This document shows, in pieces, positions 34,337 through 46,445 of a stretch of 64,000 nucleotides of DNA. The stretch lies in NCBI GenBank assembly GCA_008638375.1, contig CM018041.1, positions 12,694,552 to 12,758,551 of the forward strand, in the 5' to 3' direction. Numbering within the stretch: the stretch's first letter is position 1; the number at the start of each line of letters is the position of its first letter. This stretch comes from Nyssa sinensis. Its lineage: Eukaryota > Streptophyta > Magnoliopsida > Cornales > Nyssaceae. A program made the position numbers and the translations under genes. The notes under the pieces are model-generated. The model saw only the letters and a program-made list of their open reading frames with translations. It was not told the DNA's origin and did not search any database.

Positions 34337-35644
34337 TCACTCTGCGGATGATAACGTATATTGTGTAGGAGGCACGATATATTTATCACCGCTACGTATT
34401 CGGTGCAGCTCTTTTCGTATTCCCAGCTCCTGCAGGTCCAACCTGGTTTTAACAGTATCCTTCGTCTTCCCTTTAATGTTTCTTAAAGTTCCCAGCACAT
34501 TATCACAGATGTTCTTCTCGATGTGCATAACATCCAAATTGTGCCTCAACTTAAGGATCTCCCAGTACGGCAAATCAAAAAATATGCTCTTCTTCGTCCA
34601 ATTTAACTCCACATTAGTACGCTTCCTCTTCTTAGTACCCGGTATCTTCCCAAACCTCACTGGTTGGATAAGTGCCAATTGCGCCAACACGTCTTTGCCA
34701 AACAACAATGGAGGTGACAATTTGCGCTCCATTTGTCCATCAAACAAATACTTTTGCCGATTTCGCCATCCATGTGATGGTGGTAGAAAACGACAATGGC
34801 ACATGCAGCATATCTTCTTTCCGTTAGAGAAATGTAGGGAACATGCATCTTTATTGCAAACCGGACATGCCAGATACCCCTTAGTGCTCCACCCAGACAA
34901 GTTCTCGTATGCTGGAAAGTCATTTATGGTCCACAGTAATGCTGCATACAATTGAAATGTCTCGTTCTTAGAGACGTCGTATGCCTCTACTCCCACCTCC
35001 CACAATTCCTTTAACACATCCACTAAAGGATGCAAGTACACATTAATTTGATTACCAGGAGACTTCGGCACTAGAATAATCAACGACATGAAAATAAATG
35101 GTTCTTTCATACATTTCCACGGTGGCAAGTTATACGGCACAAGCAACACCGGCCACATGCTGTAGGCATTACTCATGTCACCGAATGGATTGAAACTGTC
35201 GCTAGCCAACCCAAGTCGTACGTTATGGGCCTCATTTGCAAACCATTTGTGATTTGTATCAAACTCAGCCCAAGTATGAGAATCTGCTGGTTGCCTACAT
35301 ACATTTTTCTCAGCAACACGCTTTTCTTTATGCCACCGCATATCTTCTGTCGTTTTCTGAGACATGTACAACCTTTGTAGTCTAGGTTTTAAGGGAAAAT
35401 ATCTCAACACCTTATGCGAAATTGTCTTTCTCTTTCCTTCATTCAGCTTGAACCTGGGTTCGTGGCACACCATGCACTCCTTACATTGTTCAATCTCCTT
35501 CCAAAATAACATGCAATCGTTTTTGCAAGCATGTATGAGAATATACCCAAGGCCCAAATCTCTTAATATTCTTTTCGCCTCGTAATATGATTTCGAAAGG
35601 GTCTCCCCAGTAGGAAGCGCTGCTTTAATCAATTCAACGACCAT
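34337..35644 (-). CDS. CACTA transposase TNP2 domain (435 codons), copy B
   Basis: The longest frame in the window. From its N-terminus it shows VVELIKAALPTGETLSKSYY, a CKECMVCHEPRF cysteine motif, RWHKEKRV, FGDMSNAYSMWPVLLVPYNLPPW, CPVCNKDACSLHF with following cysteines, and LRHNLDVMHIEKNICDNVLG. These are hallmark segments of the TNP2 DDE-type transposase of plant En/Spm elements, which cuts the element at its CACTA termini. The frame is intact from 35644 to a stop at 34337, which separates it from the DUF4218 part. The upstream Transpos_assoc domain is out of frame. It would be a truncated transposase at best, but it is far better preserved than copy A (1-1020). Confidence 0.9.
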   Translation of the reverse strand: MVVELIKAALPTGETLSKSYYEAKRILRDLGLGYILIHACKNDCMLFWKEIEQCKECMVCHEPRFKLNEGKRKTISHKVLRYFPLKPRLQRLYMSQKTTEDMRWHKEKRVAEKNVCRQPADSHTWAEFDTNHKWFANEAHNVRLGLASDSFNPFGDMSNAYSMWPVLLVPYNLPPWKCMKEPFIFMSLIILVPKSPGNQINVYLHPLVDVLKELWEVGVEAYDVSKNETFQLYAALLWTINDFPAYENLSGWSTKGYLACPVCNKDACSLHFSNGKKICCMCHCRFLPPSHGWRNRQKYLFDGQMERKLSPPLLFGKDVLAQLALIQPVRFGKIPGTKKRKRTNVELNWTKKSIFFDLPYWEILKLRHNLDVMHIEKNICDNVLGTLRNIKGKTKDTVKTRLDLQELGIRKELHRIRSGDKYIVPPTQYTLSSAE

Positions 35645-35955
35645 ATTAAATTATTTGTTACTCCATCGGTTGATGGTCTTAATATGAAGAAGTTTCACGA
35701 GAAAGTCCAATTTTGAAAACTTATCACAACCCGGATATAACGGCTGCCTTGCTTCCCTCAACAAGGCCTCAAACACTTCTGATTGTCCGGTGTCATCCTG
35801 TGACTACTCTCCCCAATTGTAGCCCCCTACAAGTCTGCCAACATTTGTGGAAAGCCTTCGTAACCAACCCCAACATTAGCAACAAAGTCATCGTCGTCGT
35901 CTTCTTCTTCATCCTCAAATACCACTTGTACGTCACGGCATTCCCCGTGAAATTC

Positions 35956-36153
35956 CTAACACGTATACCTCTTATCTATCCCGTATTGGAGTAGGTGCTC
36001 TTTGACCTCATCTATGTGCATATAATCCCTGTTATTGCACCTCCTACATGGACATCTTATCCTATTTCTCCCATCTGCAGATGCACGAGCAAACTCAATA
36101 AAATCTTTGATACCCTTCACATACCCTGGCAAATGCCTGCCCCTCAAGTCCAT
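35956..36153 (-). pseudogene. Transposase-associated N-terminal domain, copy B
   Basis: 65 codons with GIKDFIEFARASADG, CPCRRCNN and YMHIDEVKEHLLQYG, as in copy A (1336-1536). An acidic linker follows on the minus strand (about 35880-35955), then frame breaks before TNP2. It is the first conserved module of the transposase. Confidence 0.85.
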
Positions 36154-36260
36154 CCAACTCTTATCTATTTTCTTCTACCTAATACAAGTCAAAAATGGTA
36201 CTCATTATAAATATGAAACATGAATCCTATCACCTCCAACTTCTCTCTAAAGGGTAAGGT

Positions 36261-36510
36261 GGTCCTATCCCATTCGTGAATGTACAATCTACATTGCAAT
36301 CAGTAGCAAATCAAATGCTTGATTCCACTTGGACAAAATTTCGGCAGCCTCTCCCCATGGTTCTCCAAGTATATGAGATAGACGTTAGCGCGCCTAAATA
36401 TATACCCAGAGAACAATAAAAGACCGTGCTGAAATTTTGTCATAGTGGAATATTCAAGCATGAGAAGCTATTGATTGCAATACAGATTTATGCATTCCCG
36501 AACTGTCCTT
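36261..36510. repeat. Long inverted repeat in the CACTA leader, copy B
   Basis: Same hairpin as at 1640-1888. Arms (about 36261-36349 and 36423-36509) contain the paired CATTGCAATCAGTAGC and GCTATTGATTGCAAT, and GACAAAATTTCGG and CTGAAATTTTGTC. A few changes (for example GAATGTACAATC in the left arm) reduce pairing slightly. Confidence 0.8.
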
Positions 36511-37894
36511 TCTAGACAATTTAAGAATCGATTTTCATATATACGAGCTCAATCGCGAATAAATTTCGCAACAAGATTCACATGTGACGAAAATGACTCC
36601 CGAACAAGGCTAGGCTTACATGAATGCAATTATACATTGAGTTACATGATTATTTAGTTACAAACACTACTAATACAAGAATATGACATTCGAGCTAATT
36701 TAAATATATATTCAGGACACGGCAGAGCAAGGCGAGAGTAGATTCTTCAGCCCAGTCTTGAGCCAATGTCCGGTTTTACAAATTATAAGTAAGAGATAGT
36801 CCCTTCTCTTGCTTTTTTAGTTTTTATCGAAAATTAAGTCCTTGCCAATGACCATTGTAGTACTATGTGAATATCTAACTAAATATAGACGTCAAATATG
36901 CACTTTCCAAGGCTGCCATTTGTTTTTTTCATTACAGGATATGATCTGCAAAGGAAAGGCTTATCGTATAATTTCCATTTTGCAGACAAAACTATAATAA
37001 GAGGGAGAAAGTTGTGCGTCCATGAAGAACTCAGAATTGTTCATAGATATCCGAAAAGTATTTGTCCAAATCAAATAGTCTCTACGGGAATCGTGGTCTA
37101 TGAAGTGATTAGTGCTACTAAATGCTGACAAAATGTCGAAGGCCCACCAAAATATGTATCATCTTCATATATGGTATTTCTATCAAAACTAATTTTTTTT
37201 TAATTTAGAAAGCTCCAAACACTCATTTAATTGATTGAATGATTAAATTTCTACATATTCTACGGAGAATAACAAAATTTTGCCTAGTCAACATGGTATA
37301 TACCAAACTGGAAAAAAAATTAGGGAAAAAATTATACAACAAAATTCAAAAAAAAAAAAAAAAAAAACAGTTTAGTAACATTCTGTGTGTTAAATCCTAT
37401 CACATCACATTAGAACAGTCAAGTTCAAAATTAATCCAACCACATCTCAAGACTTCCAACATACATTCACAACAATGATTTTTTCCAACTGATACACTAA
37501 AACACAAATGCAAAGAAAGGCTATCTCATCTAAGAAATTTTCTAATAAAAAAACCTTGCTCCCATTAATCAACAGATAAAATTGTCATGCTTTATGAAAA
37601 TGTTGAACACATAACTATTTATACGGTTTGTATTTTCATATGTTTGTTGAAATATTTTAGACAACAAAAAAGGAAAAAAAAAAAAAAAAAGAGAAAAGAA
37701 GAAGTTTCAACATACCTGATGCTGAGATTGACAAAGAGATTGGAGATAAAGAGATTGAGAGAAGAAGATGAATGGGCGTGCAACTAATTGAGAGAGGATC
37801 GAAGAAGAATATCTACGGGGTAGTGCTATCGGCAGTTATGGCAGTTGATGTGGCGGTGGCGATCTTCGTCAATCGGCAATGGAGGGAGATCGAA

Positions 37895-37925
<31 letters not shown>

Positions 37926-37963
37926 GTAGATCGATACACAGAGAGAAGGAGAAGAGAGCGTCT

Positions 37964-38003
<40 letters not shown>

Positions 38004-38030
38004 GAGTTTGCGATTTGAGATATAAGGACT
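36511..38030. other. CACTA 5' leader without a recognisable gene, copy B
   Basis: Same content as 1889-3395. A-runs sit near 37349 and 37674. GA microsatellites (about 37895-38003) are longer than in copy A. No protein homology is recognised. Confidence 0.5.
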
Positions 38031-38364
38031 TATTAGCGACGCCCTCGTGCGTCGCTAATAAGAATTCGAACGTCGCTAACTTGACGTAAAATGACAGCAT
38101 TTAATTTACTCATATTATTAACGACGTAAACACAAGCGTCGCTAATAGTATTAACTATTACCGACGCACACGGACGTCGCTGATGGCCACTTGTATGTCG
38201 CGGATAGGTTTGCACCTATTTTTACGCGCGGGAAACTAGATTTTTATTTTTTTTTTTACTAATTTTAGCGACACACGCTTGTACGTCGCTAAAAGTGACC
38301 TTTGGCGATGCATGTTGAGCGTCGCTAATAATGTGCGTTGCGAAAAGTTACTTTTCCTGTAGTG
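38031..38364. repeat. CACTA subterminal repeats and terminal inverted repeat, copy B
   Basis: The same array of GTCGCTAATA-like motifs as 3395-3728, in both orientations, starting with the palindrome TTAGCGACGCCC...GCGTCGCTAA. Two sites have lost CpG dinucleotides relative to copy A (GGCGATGCATG for GGCGACGCATG; GTGCGTTGCG for GTGCGTCGCG), a pattern typical of methylated transposon DNA. Confidence 0.85.
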
Positions 38365-38523
38365 TGTAACAAGAACTGGTAATAATCTTTAATAATTGAA
38401 TTCGTAGCAAGCTAGTATTGCTTTAGAGAACCAGTCTTTTATTACTTGCATTGGAGGTCCCTTTCAGAGGTCTTTGAATACAGACCAGACCTATGATTCC
38501 TTCAACAACTATGATGTTTCCAG

Positions 38524-38839
38524 GGGTCTTGTTTATCAAGATGGCCTAGACCTCTAACTCTTGCATTGGATGCAAGGTTTTAGGGGTCTACACATTGAGA
38601 TGGACCAGACTTGTAACTGTTGCATTGAATGCAAGGTTTTTAGGGGTCTGTCCATTGAGATGGACTAGACCTGTAACTCTTGCATTGGATGCAAGGTTTT
38701 AAAGGGTATGTACATTGAGATGAACCAGACCTATAACTCTTGCATTGGATGCAAGGTTTTTAGGGGTCTGTACATTGAGATGGACTAGATCTGTAAATCT
38801 TGCATTGGATGCAAGGTTTTTAGGGGTTTGTACATTGAG
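38524..38839. repeat. 60-bp minisatellite in the Tat element, copy B
   Basis: Same array as 3890-4205, about five units containing CTTGCATTGGATGCAAGG. Unit number is unchanged between the copies, with only point differences and a one-base T-run difference. Confidence 0.95.
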
Positions 38840-38906
38840 ATAAGAACACTCGGATAAATAAAAAAGAAGATTTTTATTGATAGTATTTTTGCAGGTGTTC
38901 TAGATT

Positions 38907-39945
38907 TTAAGGCCTGGTTACAGATTTTTCCGTCATGTCCTTTAACCAATACGTGGTGGGCCTTGCTATCTTGATTATCTTGTATGGGCCTTCCCAATTA
39001 TGGGAGAGCTTTTCCATGGTGGGATCCTTAGTGTTGGAAAATATTCTTCTTAGGACGAGATCTCCGAGCTGGAAGCTGAGGGGTCTCATCCCTTGTTTGG
39101 AGCTATTGGCCAACCTGCGCTAATATGCTTCCATCTTGATCCTGGCTTGATCTCGTCTTTCTTCAAGTAGATCCAAGTTTTTCGCCAACTGCTGATCGTT
39201 GTTCTCTTGGCCAAAGGTGTCTGTTCTCAAGGTCGGCATGCCTATTTCGACAGGAATCACCGCTTCCGAGCCGTACGGGAGAGAAAATGGCGTTTCAGAG
39301 CTTGGTGTTCTTCTTGTAGTTCTATAAGCCCAAAGCACACCGGGGAGTTCTTCGACCCATCTTCCTTTGGCATCAACCAACCTTTTCTTAATGGCATTAA
39401 GAATTGTGCGGTTGGTGAACTCGGCCTGTCCATTTGCTTGGGGGTGCCCTGGCGAAACAAAATGATGGTTGATGTGTAGGTCCTTGCAAAATTTCTCGAA
39501 AAGTTTGCCGGCAAACTGCGTACCATTATCTGAAATGATGACGAGAGGTATGCCGAACCTACAGACTATGTTCCTCCATATGAAGCATTTTACTTCTACT
39601 TCTGCAATATGAGTGAGAGGTTCAACCTCTGTACATTTGGAGAAGTAATCAATAGCGACCAGTAAGTATTTTCTGTTTGGAAGGGCCTTTGGTAATAATC
39701 CTATGATGTCCATCCCCCACTGAGCAAAGGGCCATGGGCTAGCGATAGGAATCAGCTCATAGTGGGGCTTGTGCTGATATGAAGCGAATCGTTGGCATTT
39801 ATCGCATTTTTAGACATATTCTTTGGCTTACTTCAGTATGCTAGGCCAATAGTAGCCCTGAGTTAGGGCTCGGTTGGCTATGGTTCTACCACTATTATAG
39901 TTGCCACGGATTCCTTCGTGTATTTCTGCTAAGACATATTGAGAT
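38907..39945 (-). pseudogene. Tat retrotransposon integrase, copy B
   Basis: The core is open for 197 codons (39120-39713): MDIIGLLPK, AIDYFSK, SDNGTQF and PQANGQAEFTNR carry the DDE catalytic residues, then WAYRTTRRTPS. Upstream a zinc-binding segment (IRGNYNGGRTIANRA...YYWP...KCDKCQRFA) has Asn where His is usual and contains stops. A TAG near 39120 separates the core from the C-terminal LGDLVLRRIFSNTK...NWEGPYKI segment. The core lacks the frameshift seen in copy A. Confidence 0.9.
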
Positions 39946-40174
39946 TCTTTTAGAGATAGGCATCACAACAAGGGTTACATGTAAGATCTTGGGTATACTT
40001 TCCCATTCAGAACTAAGTACCGAGATGCGCTGATTTGAATTCTCCAGGCTTAGTTCTTGTCTTCTAGGAGTAGCCCTTCTTCTATGTATTTGAGGATGGG
40101 AGTCATCCAGTTTTGAGTATATTCTAAAATTTGGAATGATTGTACTTCCTCAATACTTGGGCTGGTTTGATGAG

Positions 40175-40610
40175 AGATCTTCAAGGTTGAATCCCTTTCC
40201 GGTTTGAAATGGGAAGCCATATTTGCCAAGGCATCGACTCTGGAGTTCTGGCCTCTCTCGATCTTTTGAATGGTGAACTTACTGAAGGAGTTCTATAATG
40301 ATCCTATTAGCTCTGCATACTGAACCATTCTCGTATCTTTGGTGAAAAATTCTCCCGAAACTTGGCTTACCACAAGTTAAGAGTCCAAGAAGACTTCAAG
40401 ATTTTGAGCTTCATAGTCTAAAGCTAGCTTTATCCTAAAGACGAGGGCTTCGTATTCAGCCTCGTTATTGGAAGCTCTGAATCCCAAGCTAACCATTTTT
40501 TCTGTTATAAACCTATTGGGGGACCGAAGTACCATGCCAATGCCAGAACCTTTGTCCGTAGACAATCCATCGATATAGAGATGCCACATAGCGGGGTTCT
40601 TACCAGGCTA
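40175..40610 (-). pseudogene. Archaeal-type second RNase H of the Tat element, copy B
   Basis: It begins MWHLYIDGLSTDKGSGIGMV with the first catalytic Asp, then SNNEAEYEALVFRIKLAL (Glu) and LEVFLDS followed by a TAA and a LVVSQVSGEF-like continuation. A VDALANMASHF tail is present further on. The WxLyvDGS...GaG pattern and its position between RNase H and integrase are typical of Tat elements. Confidence 0.85.
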
Positions 40611-40744
40611 TGCCTTGTCATGTAGTGCTAGAGTAAATTCAGCAACGAAATCTGTCAATGCTTGCCCTTTGATGGAGTAAATTCAGCAACGAAATCTCCC
40701 AACTCCATAGACCACTTAATCAGGCGCCCTGAGATCTCAGGTTT

Positions 40745-41160
40745 TTACAGCATTGATTTTAACGAATAAGCAGTCGAGATCTCAATAGGATGTGCCTGAA
40801 AGTAAGGTCTGAGCTTCCGGGCAGAGATTATCAAAGTGAAAGCCAGCTTTTCAATCTCTAAATACCTTGTTTCTGTGTCTAGAAGTGCCTTACTTACATA
40901 GAATACGGGCTTCTGGACTTTTTCGTCCTGCCCGACCAGTACAGAATTGACAGCATTTTCTGAGACCGCAAGGTAGAAGAGCAATTTTTCTCCTTGGATT
41001 GGCTTTGATAGGAGTTTGGGTGAAGCTAGATACTGTTTCAATTCTTGAAAGGCTTTTTCACATTCGTCGGTCCATTGTAAGGCCTGATTTCCCCTTAAGG
41101 CTTTGAAGAATGGAAGGCAGCAATCCATTCTTCAAGGCTTGAATGTCTTTCCTGGTTTTT
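40745..41160 (-). pseudogene. Tat RT tail plus RNase H domain, copy B
   Basis: Same 127-codon frame as copy A (6111-6494), with no amino acid difference noticed. It carries AVNSVLVGQDEKVQKPVFYVSK-like and RYLEIEKLAFTLIISARK segments. The RT remnant PKTRKDIQ abuts the LTR at about 41160, marking the breakpoint of the gag-RT deletion. Confidence 0.9.
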
Positions 41161-41741
41161 GGCACTTTCTGATCAGTGGAAGCTCTATTCTTCGTCGTCT
41201 GTCAAACACTCAGAGAATAGGATCAGAGAGCCACCGAGTTGGCTCCGGTAGTAGCCGCTCCGATGATGAAGTCAGTAAAATAAAGGAAGAACTGTAATTG
41301 GAAGTAATTGAATAACTATAATAAAAAAAAAAAAAACGCACATTGGAATTTTATTTACAGGCTGAGGATTTCCTAAGTTGATTAGAATTCGACCTCGTAA
41401 AAGTAAGGATTCGATTGTTATCAAGTAATGACAGTTACCATGTTGATCACGGTGCTCCATGAGAATAGGAAGTGAATGATATTCATGAATGGCAGTTTCC
41501 TTGTTACGCACTTCTTCCTCATTCTTAGGCTGGTAATGTATTTGAGGCGGTAATCAGTTCTGGACTCTTTCCTGCAAGTGCTCAGTTATTTCCGTTCTAA
41601 AGATGAGATCGGAGGCCGTAGAGAACTCCAAGCAAGGAAGTTCTGGAGCCCTCATGCAATCTATTCTGGACGGATGGGCTTCGGATGCTCTAAATGTATA
41701 CATGCCGCACAAGGGCTAGTTTGTCATTCTATGGTATAACA
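41161..41741 (-). repeat. Right (5') LTR of the Tat element, copy B
   Basis: Homologous to the left LTR at 28421-29000 with clear divergence (for example GATCAGTGGAAGC against GATCAGTGGGGGC). The two LTRs differ more from each other than the right LTR does from its copy at 6527-7110. The retrotransposon therefore inserted well before the large duplication. Confidence 0.85.
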
Positions 41742-41807
41742 CACAAAAAACACTTCAAAGCAATTAATGACTGTTTGTTATAATTGCAGAGCTCATCTCC
41801 GTTTAAC

Positions 41808-41905
41808 CTTCTGCAATCCATGCAAGCTTCTAGCAATTTTGGGTAAGAAGGATGAGATCCAGGTTTTTCCTTAATTACACTCAATATTTCATCTTCTTCA
41901 TCATG
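41808..41905 (-). pseudogene. KNOX1-domain gene fragment, copy B
   Basis: Same fragment as 7177-7274, reading DEEDEILSVIKEKPGSHPSY then PKLLEACMDCRR. It differs from copy A by a Leu to Pro change in the first helix and one Asp to Glu. The upstream stops are the same as in copy A, so the damage predates the duplication. The adjoining right LTR replaces the rest of the gene. Confidence 0.65.
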
Positions 41906-42291
41906 CTACCGTTCTGAAATTCAGGCGTGATCGAGGCCGCTTCGGCCTGCCGAGATTACTCGTCCGATCCAAATATCAGAATCCAATAGCGATTGAAATA
42001 AGAAAATCGAGTGAGTGATCAAGAGGGTGCTGAATGATCAACAGTCTGAAGGATCGTCGATGCTCAAGATAGTGCTGACTAAATAGTACAACTAACTCGA
42101 TTAACAATCCCACCTCCCCTTCCCCACTAAATAATCCAATCCCAAAGCTTAACCATTAAACATTGAAAGAAAAAATAAAAGGTGCCCTTCAAAATTTTGG
42201 TGGTAAGGTGTATTAAGGATTTATATTCTTTACAATAGCTTCTTCTTTTTTTACACTTCTTGCAATACTGTAGTTACATATTATTGTTCAT

Positions 42292-42808
42292 AAAAATTAG
42301 AAAAAAATATTAAAAATTTCTTAAAATAATTTCTTTAATTTAAAAAATTTATGATATATTTTTTCTATCTAAAAAGATCTTTAAAAAAAAAATTTAATAC
42401 AAAAAAATTTTAATTGTTAACTTCTATTTTAACACCGTTAAAAAAATGTTATTAATTAGATCAAAATAACCTTCAAAATATATTTTAAAAAATACTAAAT
42501 AATAGATATAACAAATTCTTCAATCCAACAAAAAAAATATAAAATAAATTTTTACTTTATAAAATATTATGATTTTTTGGGATTGAAAAATTTATTTTAT
42601 ATATTTTTTTTTTCTAAAATGTATCTTAAAGGCCATTTTAGTATAATTAGTAATATTTTTTAATAGTGTGAAGATGAAAGTTAACAATTAGATTTTTTTG
42701 CATTAAAAATTTCTTTTTTGAACTTTTTAGATGGAAAAAATATATCATAAATTTTTTGAATTGAAAATTTTATTTTAAAAACTTTTTAGTATTTTTTTTC
42801 TAAAAATT
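42292..42808. mobile_element. Foldback MITE 1, copy B
   Basis: Copy B of 7661-8175. An AT-rich inverted repeat with complementary ends AAAAATTAGAAAAAAAT and TTTTTTTTCTAAAAATT. No coding capacity. Confidence 0.75.
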
Positions 42809-45172
42809 AATGAATCATTTTTCAAAATAAATGACAATAATATTGACAGGTATGATAATTTAAAATTAATTATAAGAAGGTGATCGTAAAAGATATAAGA
42901 ACTCGCTTAATGTAGTCTAATGATAAATGCTAAACACAATTAAATAATTGATCTTGGCAAAATACAATGAGCTACTTGCATTTGTGACAACCTAATAGAT
43001 TTTGCATTTCCCTTAAAATATAAATGATTTAGCCAAAAAAAAAAAAACGCCAAAATTAGACTTGAGTTCTTAGTAAGGACAATAACGTAACCATCGGAAA
43101 ATTTTGGAGGAAATTCAAACGCTATATTGGCCATTTTGGTAGATTTTGTGATTAAATCTACTAATTTTTGAACTCCATGAAGAAGCCTAAAAATTTCAGA
43201 TGAAGGATAGGCATGTGAGTCCAGGAGGGGAGATGACTTGACCCAGAGCCCGCGGGGTAGATAAATAAACCATCTTTTACTAAAAAAATATCTTAATATA
43301 TATCTTGTTTCTTTTAATACAAAAATGAGAGAGGGAATCTAACCTAACTAAAGTAATGTATTGTTGTAAAGAATCGAACTCATATTGATTGTATGAAGAA
43401 TAAGGGTTTGTTTGGTTAGGTTTTTAAAGGCAAATTTTAAATTTTAAAACGCGAGATACGCGTTTGACAAACTATTAATTATATCTGAATTATTATCCAA
43501 GCATAACCTAAATGTTTGTCGAATCTTAATATGCGAATCCACAATTGGGCTTCGGCCAAGGTCCTTAGATTGGATGCGGCCTGATTTGACTTTTTAGTTG
43601 GAGTCCAATTTGGCCCGGCCTCACTCCAAAAATAAAAAATAAAAAATCAGGCCCTAGCCGTTTTACATGCTTAAATTAGAGGGCTTCATGCTTGCTTATA
43701 GTTTGTTTGAAATAGACTATTCTCATTATTTGGCTCCTAGAAGAAGTAAATTAAGAGAAATTAAAATCAGATTTTATTATTATTTTTCACAAAAATGATA
43801 ATGTTTTGCTTAATCTAACACTAAATGTTAAAATATTTAGTGAGAAAAGTAAAAAGGTTAAAAGAAAATTATTTTTCTTTATTCCGATGCCACAAAAAAT
43901 TAGGAAAAATAGAAATACAAAGTAAATTTTCACATCCTTTTTATTTAGTTTACAATTATTTTTAAAAATATTTTAGTCATTGAAACAATCACTTTATTCG
44001 TAAGAATGAGTTCCTATACATTTCTCCCTCCCCTAGTCTTGCAATGGAAGAATTTTGTGTATTGGACTATTTTTTTTTTAAAATTTTATTTTAAACTTAT
44101 ATTTCTTAATTAAAAAATAATTTTTTGCATGATACAACACGGGAAATAAGGCAAATTTATATTGAATTTGATTTTAGCCAAGCTAAAACTAAATTTTAGT
44201 AGTATTACCACTTTTGTTCTAAAGGTAAAATGTTATTTTTTGTCAGAACTATCATTATTTTTCTCTACTATTATTGTAATTTGAGCATTGAAACAAGAAA
44301 AAGTTTGATCAAGTCAGAATCGTGCATTTAGAACAATTTGAACTATTGAGATAGATGAAACTTAATAAAACAAAAGTCATATTTGAAATAACATTTGAAT
44401 TTGTCAAATTTTGAGTGTATGAATAATAATCATTGAAGTATTGCTTTAGAGTTAAGCTACTAAAATATATTTAAAGTAACTCGAATGACTCAATCCTTGT
44501 AACTAGTCTAATCTCATCAAATTAGAAAAATTTTAAATTGCACCCACTTGTCTATTTATTATAATATATTTTTTGCATATAGTATTTTTTATTTATTAAA
44601 AGTCTTAAGAATAAGTTTGTCATTTTTAAAAACTAAATTCATAACATCAAAAAAAACAAAAACTAGGTTAGCAATATTCTATGGAAGGAAATGACAAACT
44701 ATCACATCATAAGAGAATTAGAGATACAAGTGTAACTTGTCAAATAATCACGGTGATGCCTACAATTATAAAAAATAAGAAGAAAACCAGCAAACGTAGA
44801 ATGTCGGTAGTTTAGAACACGGACAACTGGCACATTAGAAGACTTTGGGTTAACTCAGACAATTTTGATTTTTATAGAATTTCTAAAAAGTCATATAATT
44901 AAAAACTTTAGCTCTAACTCTCACATTAATATTACAATCACAATGATGCATGGTTCATGACCATCTAATCTAATTTCTTAATTTAAAAGAGAATCTAAAT
45001 CGTTAGAATGTCTAAATATTGGTGGAATTAAGAATTTATGAAGCAAACTAAGTTAAGTGACTATTTAATAATACAATAAAAACATATTAATAATCACAGT
45101 AAACATATAAATTTATTGAATTTTGATAATCAATTTAATATAGGAATTAAAATAAGCCGAAAATTTAATGGG
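42809..45172. other. AT-rich intergenic DNA, copy B
   Basis: Same as 8176-10569, with a deletion of about 30 bp near 44930. No gene is seen. Confidence 0.5.
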
Positions 45173-45712
45173 TATAATTTAGGAAAAAATGTTTAAAAGT
45201 TTCAAAAATAAAATTTTTAATCTAAAAAACTTATAATACATTTTTTCTATTTAAAAGATTTAAAAAAGAAATTTTTAATACAAAAAAGTTTAATTGTTAA
45301 CTTTTATCTTAATACTGTTAAAAAGTATTATTGATTAAACTAAAATAATCCTAAAAATACATTTTAAAAAATACTAAATATTTGATATAGTAAATAATTC
45401 AATCTTTAAAAAAATAGCATTTTTTATTTATCTATAAAGCAAAAAAAATAAATTTTTAGTTCATAAAATGTTATGATTCTTTTTGGATTGAAGAAGTTAT
45501 TTTACATATTTTTTAGTTAATTTTTTTCTAAAATATATCTAAAAAATTATTTTAATATAATTAGTAATATTTTTTAAGGGTGTTAAGATAAAAATTCATA
45601 ATTAAACTTTTTATATTAAAATTTTATTTTTTAAATCTTTTAAATAAAAAAATATAACATAGATTTTTTGAATTGAAAAATTTATTTTAATAATTTTTTC
45701 CTATATAATTTA
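45173..45712. mobile_element. Foldback MITE 2, copy B
   Basis: Copy B of 10570-11112. Complementary AT-rich halves, same family as 42292-42808. Confidence 0.7.
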
Positions 45713-45749
45713 AATAAATTATAGCCTAAGGAAATGGAAATGAAGTGTT

Positions 45750-46402
45750 GACATAGTGTAACGTAATAAGGCGTCACGTGAAGCCAGCTACATATGACGT
45801 TTGACTGCGGACTTAGTCTCACGAACTACTGCATCACACACACACCCACACATATATATATATATATGTGGCATTTGAGTGTATGTGAAGCCACCTTGCC
45901 AAACGTAGAAGCTTCGATCCGTTGTTTTAGGACATATGCTTAGAGCTTCCTCATCTCTCTATAATTATAATTAGTCGTAGAATTGGTTATAAGCTAAATT
46001 AATTAAGAAGACGACTTTAAAGCCCTCAACGAAATAGATACAAATTTGTTGGTTTCGTGGGTTGAAACGAATGGTCGGTTCGACCCAACTCATTGTTTCA
46101 ACGTACTCAAGGAACGAACACTGAGTTTTTAACATAATTTTTCCAGTAACCCATCTATTTTCCTCATTCAATTAAACTGGTGTAACTCTTGTAATATATA
46201 GTTGCTATATATATAGAACTCATGACTCTGTGATTACATTGGCATTTCATCTGTTGGCAAGTACTATGTACTTGTTTACATCAGTAAAATGCCTTTTTTT
46301 CTCATTAAAAAAAAGTAAAAAATAGAGAAATATTGTCTTTCTTTTCTCCAAAATTCTCTTTGAATTCTATATTTATTTGGGAAGATTCCTTATAGGCTCT
46401 TG

Positions 46403-46445
<43 letters not shown>

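Larger units (their letters stand above)
31939..38364 (-). mobile_element. CACTA (En/Spm) transposon, complete ends, copy B (6426 bp)
   Basis: It starts CACTACAGGAAAAG (31939-31952) and ends with the perfect inverted copy (38351-38364). TGT flanks both sides (31936-31938, 38365-38367), the 3-bp target duplication of this superfamily. The minus strand encodes a transposase-associated domain, TNP2, DUF4218 and DUF4216 in the usual order. Most of the second (TnpA-like) gene and the left subterminal repeats are missing, so it is an internally deleted, defective element nested in the Tat retrotransposon. Confidence 0.95.
28421..41741 (-). mobile_element. Tat-lineage Ty3/gypsy retrotransposon, complete span, copy B
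   Basis: The left LTR (28421-29000) starts TGATGTTGCAC and ends TATAACA. The right LTR (about 41161-41741) ends at the same motif. Flanks CATAA and CACAA differ by one base. On the minus strand the order is LTR, deleted gag-protease-RT, RNase H, second RNase H, integrase, minisatellite, antisense gene (plus strand), polypurine tract, LTR. A CACTA transposon (31939-38364) sits between the minisatellite and the antisense gene. Without the CACTA the element is about 6.9 kb, against well over 10 kb for intact Tat elements. Confidence 0.85.

Noticed and set aside
37772..38100. Open frames with long Arg-Glu or Ser-Leu repeats, also at 3204-3452
   Set aside because: Translations of GA/CT microsatellites in the CACTA leader, with lengths differing between copies.
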